A stretch of 64,000 nucleotides of DNA from CBDCYS01 sp965226245 (GCA_965226245.1 CBDDCL010000015.1:5332001-5396000), one strand, 5' to 3'. Shown: positions 23,673-32,229, counted from the stretch's first letter. Made by a program: numbers and translations. The notes: generated by a model not told the origin, from the letters alone.

Positions 23673-23840
23673 ATGGCACAACAGCAAAAACGCCTCAAGC
23701 ACAAGCTCCTCTGCGATTGTGGCGCCGAACTTCAAATGACGGTCGTTATCACCTGGGAAGAAGGAGAACCCGGTACGACGCGAAAAGAGATTGAAGGCAA
23801 AGAGTTTTGGCAGCACATGCTGCACTGCATCGGGGAGTGA
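23673..23840 (+). CDS. Small cysteine-containing protein (55 residues)
   Basis: ATG 23673 follows an AAGG box. The product begins MAQQQKRLKHKLLCDCGAEL, continues MTVVITWEEGEPGTTRKEI and ends EFWQHMLHCIGE. A CxC near the start and a final HxxxC could form a small zinc site. No family was recognised. It lies 26 bases after the LamG lipoprotein gene and is convergent with arsM, with only 16 bases between the stops. Confidence 0.65.
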   Translation: MAQQQKRLKHKLLCDCGAELQMTVVITWEEGEPGTTRKEIEGKEFWQHMLHCIGE

Positions 23841-23856
23841 GGGGACGTAAGGACTA

Positions 23857-24921
23857 CTAACAGCAGCTGCCGCCCGCCGCGGCGCCTTCAGCCCCCGCCG
23901 GCTCCGGCCCGCAAGGAAACAAGCCAAAGTGCTTGATCGGATCGGTCACGCGGAAATAACGACCCAGCCGCGTCTCCGAAAGCATCCGCGCGGAGTTGCG
24001 GCAGACCGCGCTGGGCCTGTGGGCTTCGAAGATGTGATGATCATCCAGCACGAAGCGCGCTGGGCACTCCGTGCAGTTCCCTAGATAGGTGGCGGTCTGC
24101 CCGAAGTCCTCACAGCGGCGGTCCAGCGGGTTTCCAAACTTGAAACCCCGCACGGTCAGCGAGAAAAACGTAATCGGCTCCCCCTTCGCTTCGCTTTGAA
24201 CCACGCGGCGCCGGACGATCCGCGGATCGCCGAACCCCGCATCCTTCATCGTGTCGAACCAGTCGTGTTCGTACTGAGCGCCGCCGAGACACTCGGCGAT
24301 CATCTCCGTGTCCTCGCTGATTGACTTCGGCACGCGCCGGTCGGCCGCGATGTCGGAGATGTAGAACTCGCCTCCCTCGCGCAGAACGCGCTGGATCGTT
24401 CGAAAGACCAAGTCCTTTCTCGGAGAGAGGTTGATCACGCAATCCGAAATCACCAGGTCGATGCTGTCGTCGGGGATGGCGTCCGCTACTTCGATGAAGC
24501 CCTTGTGGAAGGCCGTATTCGGACCATTAAATCCGAACCTGGCGGCTACCTGGGCGGCATGGCGGTTGGCGACTTCCAACTGCTCGTCCGTCATGTCAAT
24601 TCCGTGGACGAAGCCGGCCGCGCCCACCTTATGGGAGACGATAAAGGCGTCAACGCCGGCTCCCGAGCCCAGGTCCAGCACGCTGAGCCCCGTCAAATCA
24701 TCATCCGGGATTGGGCAACCGCAACCGTAATGCCGCTCCTTGACTTCATTGGGAATCAGCTTGAGTATGCTGGCGTGGCGCTTTTCGGTCTCGTCGGTAC
24801 AACACGCCTTCTGGCTCAGGTCGGAACTCTTCTTCAGGTGCTGCCCGTAATAGAAACGCAAGTGTTCGCGCAGGTCGTCTGCCCGCAGCTGTGTGTCGAG
24901 AACGGATGTCTGAGTGGCCAT
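23857..24921 (-). CDS. arsM: Arsenite methyltransferase
   Basis: About 354 residues from ATG 24921. A class I SAM-dependent methyltransferase core (LSVLDLGSGAGVDAFIVSHK, DEQLEVANRHAAQVA, DLVISDCVINLSPRKDLVF, EGGEFYISDIAADRRVP) is combined with the ArsM cysteines. These are seen in SQKACCTDE, HYGCGCPIPDDDL, SDCVINLS and IAECLGGAQ. Arsenite is bound by three of these before methyl transfer. A C-terminal extension with NCTECPARFVLDDHHIFEAH and a terminal SCC is present, as in several bacterial ArsM proteins. It detoxifies As(III) by methylation. No arsR is adjacent. An in-frame upstream start at 24978 is unsupported. Confidence 0.93.
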   Translation of the reverse strand: MATQTSVLDTQLRADDLREHLRFYYGQHLKKSSDLSQKACCTDETEKRHASILKLIPNEVKERHYGCGCPIPDDDLTGLSVLDLGSGAGVDAFIVSHKVGAAGFVHGIDMTDEQLEVANRHAAQVAARFGFNGPNTAFHKGFIEVADAIPDDSIDLVISDCVINLSPRKDLVFRTIQRVLREGGEFYISDIAADRRVPKSISEDTEMIAECLGGAQYEHDWFDTMKDAGFGDPRIVRRRVVQSEAKGEPITFFSLTVRGFKFGNPLDRRCEDFGQTATYLGNCTECPARFVLDDHHIFEAHRPSAVCRNSARMLSETRLGRYFRVTDPIKHFGLFPCGPEPAGAEGAAAGGSCC

Positions 24922-25177
24922 ATTATTGGACGGTACGACGACTTTCGATAAGAAGTCAAGAGGCAGACGAAGCCGCACAACCGCTAAGGTCTACTTCCGC
25001 CGCGGCCGCTGTCAGACGGATGGGTTACGGAACGCGGGGCCTGCTGCAACTCGAACTGGCCCGCATAGCTGCGTGGGGCGCTCATTCTTGGGTGCGGCGC
25101 GCTATTCGTGGCGACGTTGGGGTCGCGCCAGGCTCGGCTCGCGGATTTCTCCGATCCGATGCAACGCCGCCGCCGAA

Positions 25178-26305
25178 TCAGCCCCACCTTTCTACTGCCT
25201 GCAGCAGCCCCTTGATGTAGCCGAAGCCGTAGGCGAAGGCTTGCCTGCCGTTGGGATCGTCCGGGTGACGCGGCATGTGGTCGGGCATGAGCATGTAGGG
25301 GTAGTCGACTTCGTACAGCGTCAGCGCCACTTGCAGCATGTCCATGTCACCTTCGTCTGGGTAGACCTCCTGGAAGTCGTCCCGCTTGCCGCGAATGTTG
25401 CGGAAGTGGATGTTGAAGATTTTCTTCTGCCCGCCCAAATTGCGGATGACCTCATGAATCTCGTTGCGCGGGTCCTGGAGCATCTCCGAGGTGGTTCCCA
25501 AACAGAGGTTGAGACCGTGATAGGGGCTTTCCTGGATTTTGACAAACCGCTCCAGCCCTTCCGGAGTGCCGAGGACGCGGGGAATGCCCTGATAGCCCTC
25601 GGGAGGCACCCCCGGGTCGTGGGGATGGCAGGCGGCCCGGATCTTTAGTTCGTTACAGACCGGAATGACCTTCTCTAGGAAATAGGTGATCCTCTCCCAG
25701 CAGTCATCTTCTTCCAGCTTGCCGGCACGGGTGAGCGGAGGATCCGGGTTGGCCTTCTCCAGCCGCCAGGTGCTGTAGCTGGAGCCGCCCCGTCCGGGCG
25801 TGCGCTCGGTTCGCAGGACTCCGAGCAGGCTCATGTTGTACTTGAACGCCGGCACGCCCGCCTGGGCGCAGGCCTCGATCATTTTGTGGATGTGGTCGAT
25901 GTCACGCTCGCGCTCGGGATCGTCGGCCAGCATGATGGCGCCGCGCTTCTCGCGGTCGATATGGCTGGAGCTTAAGAACGGCAGGGCGACCAGTGGAAGC
26001 TCGACGCCTTCGCTTTCGCACAGCTCGCGGGTCTTGACGACGTCCTCGGTCGTCCAGTAGCCGCGCTCGCCGGGGTCAGGCGGATAGCCGCAGCAGTGAT
26101 TGACTCCGTGGCGTTTGAAGAACTGCAGCAGCTCGACATTCGTCGGACCGCGCTGCGTACCGGCGTGCATCTTGACGGGCTTGCCGAGGCGCTGCCTTTC
26201 TCGCGGGGCCTCGGAGCCCGCCGGGTTTTGCGCATCTCCGCAGCTTGCCAGCACGGCGGTTCCGGCAGCGGCGGCGCCGGTTGTCATGAATTGTCGTCGA
26301 TCCAT
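25178..26305 (-). CDS. Tat-type exported TIM-barrel protein (mannonate dehydratase/xylose isomerase-like)
   Basis: About 375 residues from ATG 26305, preceded by AAGGAG. The leader MDRRQFMTTGAAAAGTAVLA ends in a possible lipobox (LASC). The body is a TIM barrel resembling mannonate dehydratase (UxuA): GVNHCCGYPPDPGERG, AGVPAFKYNMSLLGVLRT, IRAACHPHDPGVPPEGYQGI, NLCLGTTSEMLQDP, IFNIHFRNIRGKRDDFQEVY and GDMDMLQVALTLYEVDYPYM. The His/Asp/Glu residues of the metal site look conserved. The exported form suggests extracytoplasmic sugar-acid processing. The substrate is inferred only. It is monocistronic as seen. Confidence 0.85.
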   Translation of the reverse strand: MDRRQFMTTGAAAAGTAVLASCGDAQNPAGSEAPRERQRLGKPVKMHAGTQRGPTNVELLQFFKRHGVNHCCGYPPDPGERGYWTTEDVVKTRELCESEGVELPLVALPFLSSSHIDREKRGAIMLADDPERERDIDHIHKMIEACAQAGVPAFKYNMSLLGVLRTERTPGRGGSSYSTWRLEKANPDPPLTRAGKLEEDDCWERITYFLEKVIPVCNELKIRAACHPHDPGVPPEGYQGIPRVLGTPEGLERFVKIQESPYHGLNLCLGTTSEMLQDPRNEIHEVIRNLGGQKKIFNIHFRNIRGKRDDFQEVYPDEGDMDMLQVALTLYEVDYPYMLMPDHMPRHPDDPNGRQAFAYGFGYIKGLLQAVERWG

Positions 26306-26535
26306 TGCTGAACTCCTTGTGATGGCGCGCGGAAGGACAACAACGCCGATAGGGACGGCTCCGCAAATCCTGCCGCGCCCGCAATAGAAACACGGAACAG
26401 GGCGCCGTGTCAAATTTGCCTGGCGGGCGGGAGGGAGCGGATGCCGGGGCGCGCGGCCTTTTCGTTTCGTGATGGCAGCGTTGTTCCAACGGCTTCCCGG
26501 AAAGGCCCGTTGCAGGATCGTTATCCGTGCGGCCG

Positions 26536-26598
26536 TAATCCGGTTTCCTCCAGCAGCTGCCCCGCTCGTGGCTGGTCCGACCGACCCTAAAAGGGTCG
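26536..26598. repeat. Dispersed repeat plus palindrome, left copy
   Basis: A segment beginning AATCCGGTTTCCTCCAGC and reaching CTCGTGGCTGG resembles a second copy at 28677-28719. It is followed at 26578-26598 by CGACCGACCCTAAAAGGGTC plus G, containing the hairpin GACCCT/AGGGTC. The same hairpin segment recurs at 28533-28553 on the other side of the insertion sequence. Confidence 0.8.
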
Positions 26599-26702
26599 CC
26601 CCCTGGAGTTTCTACATTTCGAGGGCTTGATGTTTTGTCGAGGAGCAGGTTTCTTGCTTTCTCCGTTGCTGGCTCTCAGGCCGTGATCATGTCTAGATAA
26701 AG

Positions 26703-26738
26703 TCAGTCGGTCTATTTTATTGTTGACAGACCGACTGA
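26703..26738 (+). promoter_or_regulatory. Palindromic operator-like site over a -35 box
   Basis: Perfect 11-base arms TCAGTCGGTCT (26703-26713) and AGACCGACTGA (26728-26738) are separated by 14 bases. A consensus TTGACA lies at 26723-26728, inside the structure and 54 bases upstream of the HARE-HTH start. The -10 region is weak (CATTCT). The layout suggests autoregulation of the IS by its DNA-binding protein, which is inference. Confidence 0.55.
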
Positions 26739-26781
26739 AGTGTGTCATTCTAACTCTGGAACCTCCCTGGCCCCACTCAGC

Positions 26782-27141
26782 ATGGACTCCGAACTCAAAG
26801 ATCTTATCCTCGATACTATCGAATCCTCCCTCGACGCTCAGCTTCGCGCTGTCCGCCGACTCCGCAAAGATCCTCCCCCGGCTCCCTCCAGCCCGCCTTC
26901 CCGTCTGTCTCAGGTTAATATGGCATTTGACATACTTAAAAAGGCCCGCAGCCCTCTCCACGTCTCCGATCTGATCGACCGCATCCATTCCCACTTCGGC
27001 GTAGCCGTCGACCGCGAAAGCCTCGTCTCCTCCTTGTCGAAGAAAATCGCTCGCGGCGACCGCTTCGTCCGCACCGGAAAGAACACGTTTGGCTTACGAA
27101 AACCATCTTCGGAACCAGCTTCAGAAAAGGAGTCCCCATGA
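26782..27141 (+). CDS. HARE-HTH domain protein of the insertion sequence
   Basis: About 119 residues from ATG 26782. An N-terminal helical segment (MDSELKDLILDTIESSLDAQ) and a Pro/Ser linker precede a winged-helix HARE-HTH domain (AFDILKKARSPLHVSDLIDR, HFGVAVDRESLVSSLSKKIA, GDRFVRTGKNTFGLRK). HARE-HTH domains read modified or specific DNA and occur in restriction endonucleases, RNA polymerase delta and chromatin proteins. Its stop overlaps the transposase ATG (ATGA), so the two are translationally coupled. A possible role is repression or target choice. Such an accessory gene is unusual in IS4-like elements as far as I know. Confidence 0.8.
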   Translation: MDSELKDLILDTIESSLDAQLRAVRRLRKDPPPAPSSPPSRLSQVNMAFDILKKARSPLHVSDLIDRIHSHFGVAVDRESLVSSLSKKIARGDRFVRTGKNTFGLRKPSSEPASEKESP

Positions 27142-28514
27142 CACTGTTAGAGAACTTCACCGCGATCACCTCCCGCTGGCGAGGGACGTTTCCCCAGCGG
27201 CGCACGCATCTCCGCGCCCAGCGCCAGGCGCTGGGTTCGCTGGTCTGTCTGGGACGCCGCACCCTGACGCGCATCATCTGGACCAACGGCGGCTCGCAGC
27301 GCAGCTGGAGCGCCGAGTATTTCCTGCATTCGCGCTGCCAGTGGCAGCCGCAACAGTTGTTTCAGCCCATTGCGGAAAGCGCTTTGGCGTGGTGCCGGGG
27401 ACCTCTGATCGGCGTCGCCGTCGATGACACTCGTCTGCACAAAACCGGCCGCTCGATCGAACAGGCCTGCTACCAGCGCGATCCCATGTCGCCGCCGTTT
27501 CATTGCAATCTGATGCTGGGATTGCGCTTCTTGCAAGCCTCGCTGCTGCTGCCGCTCGAGCAGCAGGGAGTTGACGCGCGTGCGCTGCCGATCCGCTTTC
27601 AAGACGCTCCGGCGGTGAAAAAGCCCGGCCGCCGGGCCGACGCCGAGCAGCGCCAGCAATACCGCGAACAAGTCAAGCAGCACAATCTTTCGCGGCGCTT
27701 CGTCGAGATGATGGGGGAGTTGCGGCAGAGTTTGGATGAAGCCGGGGCGCGCCGCCAGACGATGGTGCTGGCCGCCGACGGCAGCTTTTGCAACCGCACA
27801 GTTTTTACGGCCCCGCGCGAGCGCAGCGAGATCATCGCCCGCGCCCGCAAGGACGCGCGGCTGTGCTGGAGGGCGCCGGCCGGGGGGCGGCGTTTTTACG
27901 GAGTCGAGAAGTTCACGCCCGAGCAAATGCGTCAAGACGGCAAGGTAAAGTGGCAAAGGGCCAGGATTTTCTACGGTGGCCGGTGGCGCAAGATCCGCTA
28001 CAAACAGCTGCGCGGGGTGCTTTGGCAGGGCGGAGCGCGGCGCCAGCCGTTGCGCTTGTTCGTAGTGGCGCCGACGGCGTATCGCAAGCGCAAAAGCGGC
28101 CGCTTGTACTATCGGCGTCCGGCGTACTTGCTGACCAGCGACCTCGACAGCAGCGCGAAAGCCCTGTTGCAGATCTACTTCAACCGCTGGCAGATCGAAG
28201 TCAACCACCGCGAGGAGAAGGACACGCTGGGAGTCGGCCAGGCACAGTTGTGGAACGGGGTGGCGGTACCGAAACAGCCGGTTTTGGCGGTGGCGGCCTA
28301 CAGCGCTTTGCTGCTGGCTTCGCTCCAGAGCTACGGAGCGAAGCGAGGAGAGCAGTACGCGCCGCTGCCGAAGTGGCGACGGGACGCCAAGCGGCCTTCT
28401 TGCCTGGATCTGATCACGCTGTTGCGCAAAGAAATGGCCGAACACCCCGAAATACTGGCCCCGCTGGGCCTCCATCCCAGCTATCAAGGCTTCACCGCCG
28501 CTGCCGCAGCCTGA
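27138..28514 (+). CDS. IS4/IS701-like DDE transposase
   Basis: The 458-residue product contains the DDE residues in GPLIGVAVDDTRLHKTGR, TMVLAADGSFCNRTVF and the C-terminal signature YFNRWQIEVNHREEKDTLGV. The last fits Y-2-R-3-E-6-K of the IS4 superfamily. The N-terminal SRWRGTFPQRRTHLRAQRQA recalls IS701-type DDE_5 proteins. It is intact from ATG to TGA, overlaps the preceding HARE-HTH gene by four bases and ends directly before the right inverted repeat. Confidence 0.88.
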   Translation: MTLLENFTAITSRWRGTFPQRRTHLRAQRQALGSLVCLGRRTLTRIIWTNGGSQRSWSAEYFLHSRCQWQPQQLFQPIAESALAWCRGPLIGVAVDDTRLHKTGRSIEQACYQRDPMSPPFHCNLMLGLRFLQASLLLPLEQQGVDARALPIRFQDAPAVKKPGRRADAEQRQQYREQVKQHNLSRRFVEMMGELRQSLDEAGARRQTMVLAADGSFCNRTVFTAPRERSEIIARARKDARLCWRAPAGGRRFYGVEKFTPEQMRQDGKVKWQRARIFYGGRWRKIRYKQLRGVLWQGGARRQPLRLFVVAPTAYRKRKSGRLYYRRPAYLLTSDLDSSAKALLQIYFNRWQIEVNHREEKDTLGVGQAQLWNGVAVPKQPVLAVAAYSALLLASLQSYGAKRGEQYAPLPKWRRDAKRPSCLDLITLLRKEMAEHPEILAPLGLHPSYQGFTAAAAA

Positions 28515-28532
28515 AAAATGTAGAAACTCCAG

Positions 28533-28719
28533 CGACCGACCCTAAAAGGGTCGGCCCAGGGAGACGAAGCCACGTGAACGCGGCTTAACCGCGGACTTCC
28601 GTCCGCGGCTCTGTCCGGGCGGTTTGAGGATTACTGCCACAATCGGCAAAGACGCGTCTGCGGAATGTGCTGCTCGAATCCGGTTTCCTCCAGCGGCTCG
28701 CCTACTCGCGGCTGATTTC
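28533..28719. repeat. Repeat cluster: hairpin, REP palindrome and dispersed repeat, right copy
   Basis: Three elements occur here: the hairpin segment at 28533-28553 (same as 26578-26598), a REP palindrome at 28589-28613 (inverted copy of 15010-15034), and the AATCCGGTTTCCTCCAGC segment near 28677-28719. The gap between the IS and hisA is therefore built almost entirely of repeats. Confidence 0.75.
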
Positions 28720-28733
28720 GAGAAAATGTAGCT

Positions 28734-29426
28734 ATGGTCATCCCCTGCATCGACCTGATGGACGGCAAGGTCGTCCAGCTCATCCAGGGCCGCGAGAAGG
28801 CGCTCGAAGGCGAGGAGCCGCTCGTGATGCTCGAGAAGTTTTCCGCCTTCCCCGAGATTCAGGTCATCGATCTCGACGCGGCAATGGGAAAGGGCTCGAA
28901 CGACCCAATTGTCCGTCAACTGGCCGCGCGGGCCGTAACGCGAGTGGGCGGCGGTGTGCGGTCCCCCGATCGCGCGCGGGCCCTGCTTGACGCAGGAGCG
29001 TCGAAGGTCATCGTCGGCACGGCTGCCTTCTCGGGAAACGGCATCAACGAAGAGCTTCTCGCGGAACTCGTCGGCGCGGTTGGCCGGGACCGCATCGTCT
29101 TGGCGCTCGATTCCAAGGGAGGCAAAATCGTCGTCAAGGGTTGGCAACAAGCGACGGAGCTGACGGCCGTCGAGGTGATCCATCAGCTCGAACCCTATTC
29201 CGGCGGTTTCCTGTGCACTTATGTCGACAAGGAGGGCATGCTCGAGGGAACGGACCTCAAGTGGTACCGGGCCTTGCGGCAGGCAACGAGCCATGAGCTG
29301 ACGGCCGCGGGCGGTATAACGACCGTCGAAGAAATTGAAGAGCTGAACCGGCTCGGCATCCATGCGGCGCTCGGCATGGCGATCTACACCGGCAAGCTGG
29401 ACTTGGCTGAGCTGGCCAAGATGTAG
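28734..29426 (+). CDS. hisA: ProFAR isomerase HisA
   Basis: The 230-residue half-barrel repeat protein has both HisA/HisF phosphate and catalytic regions. VIPCIDLMDGKVVQLIQGRE carries the first catalytic Asp, and GGFLCTYVDKEGMLEGTDLK the second. GGGVRSPDRARALLDAGASK, VIVGTAAFSGNG and AAGGITTVEEIEELNRLGIH are the phosphate loops. It catalyses the Amadori rearrangement in histidine synthesis. No other his genes are adjacent, which is unusual but seen in Acidobacteriota with scattered his genes. The overall sequence is somewhat divergent, so the related PriA or HisA-like types cannot be excluded. Confidence 0.9.
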   Translation: MVIPCIDLMDGKVVQLIQGREKALEGEEPLVMLEKFSAFPEIQVIDLDAAMGKGSNDPIVRQLAARAVTRVGGGVRSPDRARALLDAGASKVIVGTAAFSGNGINEELLAELVGAVGRDRIVLALDSKGGKIVVKGWQQATELTAVEVIHQLEPYSGGFLCTYVDKEGMLEGTDLKWYRALRQATSHELTAAGGITTVEEIEELNRLGIHAALGMAIYTGKLDLAELAKM

Positions 29427-29499
29427 TCCCTTCCCCTGACACTGGCGGCGGTTTTGGCTTGAACTCACGGCGCGGATCAGATAGCATGCGGCCACGCCT

Positions 29500-30867
29500 A
29501 TGGCCGACACCATTCTCCAAGATCCTTACGAGTTGCGGGCGGAAAGCATCGAGCCGCCCCCCACCTCGTTTGCGGCCGTCTATCGAAAGATCGGCCCGGG
29601 GCTCATCCTGGCGGGAACCATCGTGGGGTCCGGCGAACTGATCGTCACCACCGTACTCGGCGCTGAGAACGGATACACGCTGCTGTGGCTGATTCTGGTC
29701 AGTTGCGTCATCAAGATCGTTGTCCAAAACGAGCTGGGGCGCTATACGATCGGCACGGGAGAAACATCGCTCGAGGCCTTCAACCGCGTTCCGGGGCCGC
29801 GTCTCGGGGTCTCTTGGGTTGTTTGGACCTGGTTCGTGGCCCAAATCCTGATAATGTTCGGCATCGGCGGCATGCTGGGAGCGATCTCGGAGGTCCTCAA
29901 CACCATGGTTCCTGGCGTTCCCATCAAGGCCTGGATTTGGGTCATCAACGCTGTAACGGTAGCCCTGCTGGTCCTCGGACGCTACGAGCTGGTGGAGAAG
30001 TTTTCCATCGCCTTAGTGGTTGGCTTCACTGTCATGACCGTGATTTCGGCGGGATACCTGTTGGGCCAGCCGGAGTATTTCTCCTGGGCTCAAGTAATCG
30101 GAGGCCTGTCGTTTCATTTGCCGGAAGGAGGGTTCCTGACCGCTGTCGCCGTGTTCGGGATAACCGGAGTCGGGGCCAGCGAGTTATCGATCTATCCATA
30201 CTGGTGCCTCGAAAAAGGGTACGCGCGATTCACAGGCCCTCGGGACGACACCGGCGCATGGCGTGAGCGCGCCCGGGGTTGGATCCGCGTGATGGGCTTC
30301 GATGTGGTCAATGCCATGCTCTTCTATACATTCACGACCGTCGCTTTTTATCTGCTGGGGGCGGGCGTGCTGCGCGGCATGGGCGTGATGCCGCAAGGGA
30401 GCCAGATGGTCGGCACGCTGTCGAACATGTATACCCAAACGCTGGGAGACTGGTCGCGATACGTTTTTCTGCTGGGCGCGGCGGCCGTTTTCTACTCAAC
30501 TGTCTTTGGAGGAACGGCTGCCCGCAGCCGAATGCTGGCCGACATATTGGCTCTGCTCGGGGTTTATGACAAGAGGAACTATGCTCTTCGCTTAACCTAT
30601 ACGAGGGTATTTGTCGTTTTTTTCATGCTCGTACCCACGGCCTTTTTCTTTTTCGTGGAGGAACCGGTGGTGATGGTGAAGATCACGGGCGCGGTTGAGG
30701 CGATGCTGCTGCCGGTGGTTGCTTTCTCTACTGTGTATCTGCGCTATCGCCACCTGCCGAAGGCAATACTGCCGAAGGGATGGATCACTCTTACTCTCTG
30801 GTTGACGTCGGCGGTCATGCTAGTAATGACAACCTTCTCGATCGTGCGGCAACTGGGCGCGTTCTAG
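29500..30867 (+). CDS. Nramp-superfamily transporter lacking canonical metal motifs (paralogue 2)
   Basis: The 455-residue multi-helix protein is closely similar to the product of 2943-4304. Shared landmarks are GPGLILAGTIVGSGELIVTT, IKIVVQNELGRYTIGTGETS, GVGASELSIYPYWCLEKGYA, RFTGPRDDTGAWRERARGW and VEEPVVMVKITGAVEAMLLP. As in paralogue 1, DPGN and MPH are replaced, here by GSGE and ASELSIYP. Transport of transition metals by the classical mechanism is therefore doubtful. Other substrates (for example Mg or an organic solute) are open. Start is ATG 29500, and it follows hisA by 73 bases. Confidence 0.85.
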   Translation: MADTILQDPYELRAESIEPPPTSFAAVYRKIGPGLILAGTIVGSGELIVTTVLGAENGYTLLWLILVSCVIKIVVQNELGRYTIGTGETSLEAFNRVPGPRLGVSWVVWTWFVAQILIMFGIGGMLGAISEVLNTMVPGVPIKAWIWVINAVTVALLVLGRYELVEKFSIALVVGFTVMTVISAGYLLGQPEYFSWAQVIGGLSFHLPEGGFLTAVAVFGITGVGASELSIYPYWCLEKGYARFTGPRDDTGAWRERARGWIRVMGFDVVNAMLFYTFTTVAFYLLGAGVLRGMGVMPQGSQMVGTLSNMYTQTLGDWSRYVFLLGAAAVFYSTVFGGTAARSRMLADILALLGVYDKRNYALRLTYTRVFVVFFMLVPTAFFFFVEEPVVMVKITGAVEAMLLPVVAFSTVYLRYRHLPKAILPKGWITLTLWLTSAVMLVMTTFSIVRQLGAF

Positions 30868-30963
30868 CCCCAATACTGTTCCCTTTGGCGCGTCGCGGGA
30901 TTGCCCGATGTGAACGGTATTGGGCTAGCTACTTTGCGGCGCAAAAAGGAGCGGTTAAGTCCT

Positions 30964-31308
30964 TTAACGTCCGCCGGCCTGATTCCTGATTGAGATCCAG
31001 TCAGTGAAAGCTCGCACCCTGAGCACGCGATGATGGACCGCTTTGAGATGATGACGTCCAACTCGGAACAGATTGTGAATGGGACCGTGGACGCAGAGAA
31101 ATCGTTGGAGTTGTGGCGCTGATTTGAATCGACGCATTTGGCGTTCCTGCTCTCTGGCGTGTTGCTGGGAAACTTCAGCTCGGTTGTTCTCGTACTGGCC
31201 GGTTCGATGGGTGACGGATGGGAAGACCTCTCGGTGGGCGGCAGGATAACATGGCTGATGATCTCGGGCGGAAAGCGGTGACGTCGATAGAGTGATTCCA
31301 TCGGTCAA
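30964..31308 (-). pseudogene. IS6-family transposase remnant (C-terminal part)
   Basis: The minus-strand frame ends YENNRAEVSQQHAREQERQM, then FKSAPQLQRFLCVHGPIHNL, then FRVGRHHLKAVHHRVLRVRA. This is the characteristic C-terminus of IS6/IS26-type transposases (Y-x-N-N-R-A-E-x-S, FxSAxQxQRFLxxHGPIxNLF, H-H-R-x-L-R). The N-terminal half with the first catalytic Asp residues is absent, so it is a relict. Its end lies 96 bases after the Nramp-like gene. Confidence 0.8.
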
Positions 31309-31374
31309 TTGTCGCCGACAGCCGTTAACTTGACAATGCCCCTATGATGGATGGGATCGACTGGAGGCAGCACT

Positions 31375-32229
31375 ATGCGATGGTACCTAGTAGTTTTCGC
31401 CGTACTTGCTCATCCCTTTGATTTGGCCTCGGGCGAGATCCGGGATGTGTTGAAGAGTTCGGAGATCGACGCCATCTTTGCCCGCATCCAAGAGTCGTCT
31501 GTCGTCCACAAGGGGCCCACGTACACGTTGACGTTCAAGGTACAGCAGAAAAACCCCGGACCCTACCAGATGGACAAGAACGCCGACGAGATCTGGTTTG
31601 TGCGCAGCGGCAAGGCTTTGCTTCTGATGAGCGACGCACTGGTCGGCGCCGAGCAATCTGCGCCCGGTGAGTTTGGCGGGTCCGGGTTGAAAGCACCGAG
31701 ACGCCACGAGGTAGGAGCGGGCGACATCGTGAATCTCCCGCGGGGAACGGCGTATCAGTTGGATCCGGGAAGCGGCCGCTTCGAATATGTCGCCGTGAGG
31801 ATTTTCCCCACCGGGGCTCACCCCACCCGCCGGTTCCGCGGACCCTCACCCATGCCCGAGGTGGTGAAAAGCTCGGAACGAGACGCTGCGTTCGCGAACC
31901 ACGACAGCAATCAGCCTCTGCATTCGGCGCGCAACGTCACGGTAAATTACGTGATTTATAAAGGTCACGCCGGCCCCTGGGAAGCCCATCGCGGCTGCGT
32001 CGATATCTATTTCATGCACACCGGAACAGGCATGGCTCGTCTCGGGGGAGAAATTACAGATCCCAAGGAAGAAGTTCCCGGCGAGATTCGTGGCAGCGGA
32101 GTGAAAGGAGCACGGAAGTCAGAAATTGCCCCAGGAGATATCGTGTTGATCCCTCGCCAAACCGCACATTACATGGTCCCCACCTCGGAAAAATTGGGGT
32201 ATAACCTGGTCAAGGTCTGGGCGCAATAG
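31375..32229 (+). CDS. Secreted bicupin protein
   Basis: About 284 residues from ATG 31375, preceded by GGAGG. A signal peptide (MRWYLVVFAVLAHPFDLASG) is followed by two cupin domains. The first has ADEIWFVRSGKALLLMSDAL and GAGDIVNLPRGTAYQLDPGS. The second has GHAGPWEAHRGCVDIYFMHT, GTGMARLGGEITDPKEE and APGDIVLIPRQTAHYMVPTS. Cupin metal ligands are degenerate in the first domain but more complete in the second. It may be a periplasmic sugar- or metal-binding protein or dioxygenase-like enzyme. Neighbours give no further hint. Confidence 0.82.
   Translation: MRWYLVVFAVLAHPFDLASGEIRDVLKSSEIDAIFARIQESSVVHKGPTYTLTFKVQQKNPGPYQMDKNADEIWFVRSGKALLLMSDALVGAEQSAPGEFGGSGLKAPRRHEVGAGDIVNLPRGTAYQLDPGSGRFEYVAVRIFPTGAHPTRRFRGPSPMPEVVKSSERDAAFANHDSNQPLHSARNVTVNYVIYKGHAGPWEAHRGCVDIYFMHTGTGMARLGGEITDPKEEVPGEIRGSGVKGARKSEIAPGDIVLIPRQTAHYMVPTSEKLGYNLVKVWAQ

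Larger units (their letters stand above)
26603..28532 (+). mobile_element. IS4/IS701-like insertion sequence with HARE-HTH accessory gene
   Basis: A 1930-bp element with perfect 17-base terminal inverted repeats (CTGGAGTTTCTACATTT at 26603-26619, complement at 28516-28532). It encodes a HARE-HTH protein and a DDE transposase overlapping by ATGA. Direct copies of a roughly 25-base hairpin-containing sequence lie at both flanks. This is too long for a usual duplication of this family. Confidence 0.88.

Noticed and set aside
27147..28487. 446-codon minus-strand frame opposite the IS4-like transposase
   Set aside because: Antisense shadow of a well-supported DDE transposase, with no family motif and no ribosome-binding site.
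30864..31301. 145-codon minus-strand ORF
   Set aside because: A neighbouring frame on the same strand encodes the recognisable IS6 transposase C-terminus; this one has no family resemblance.
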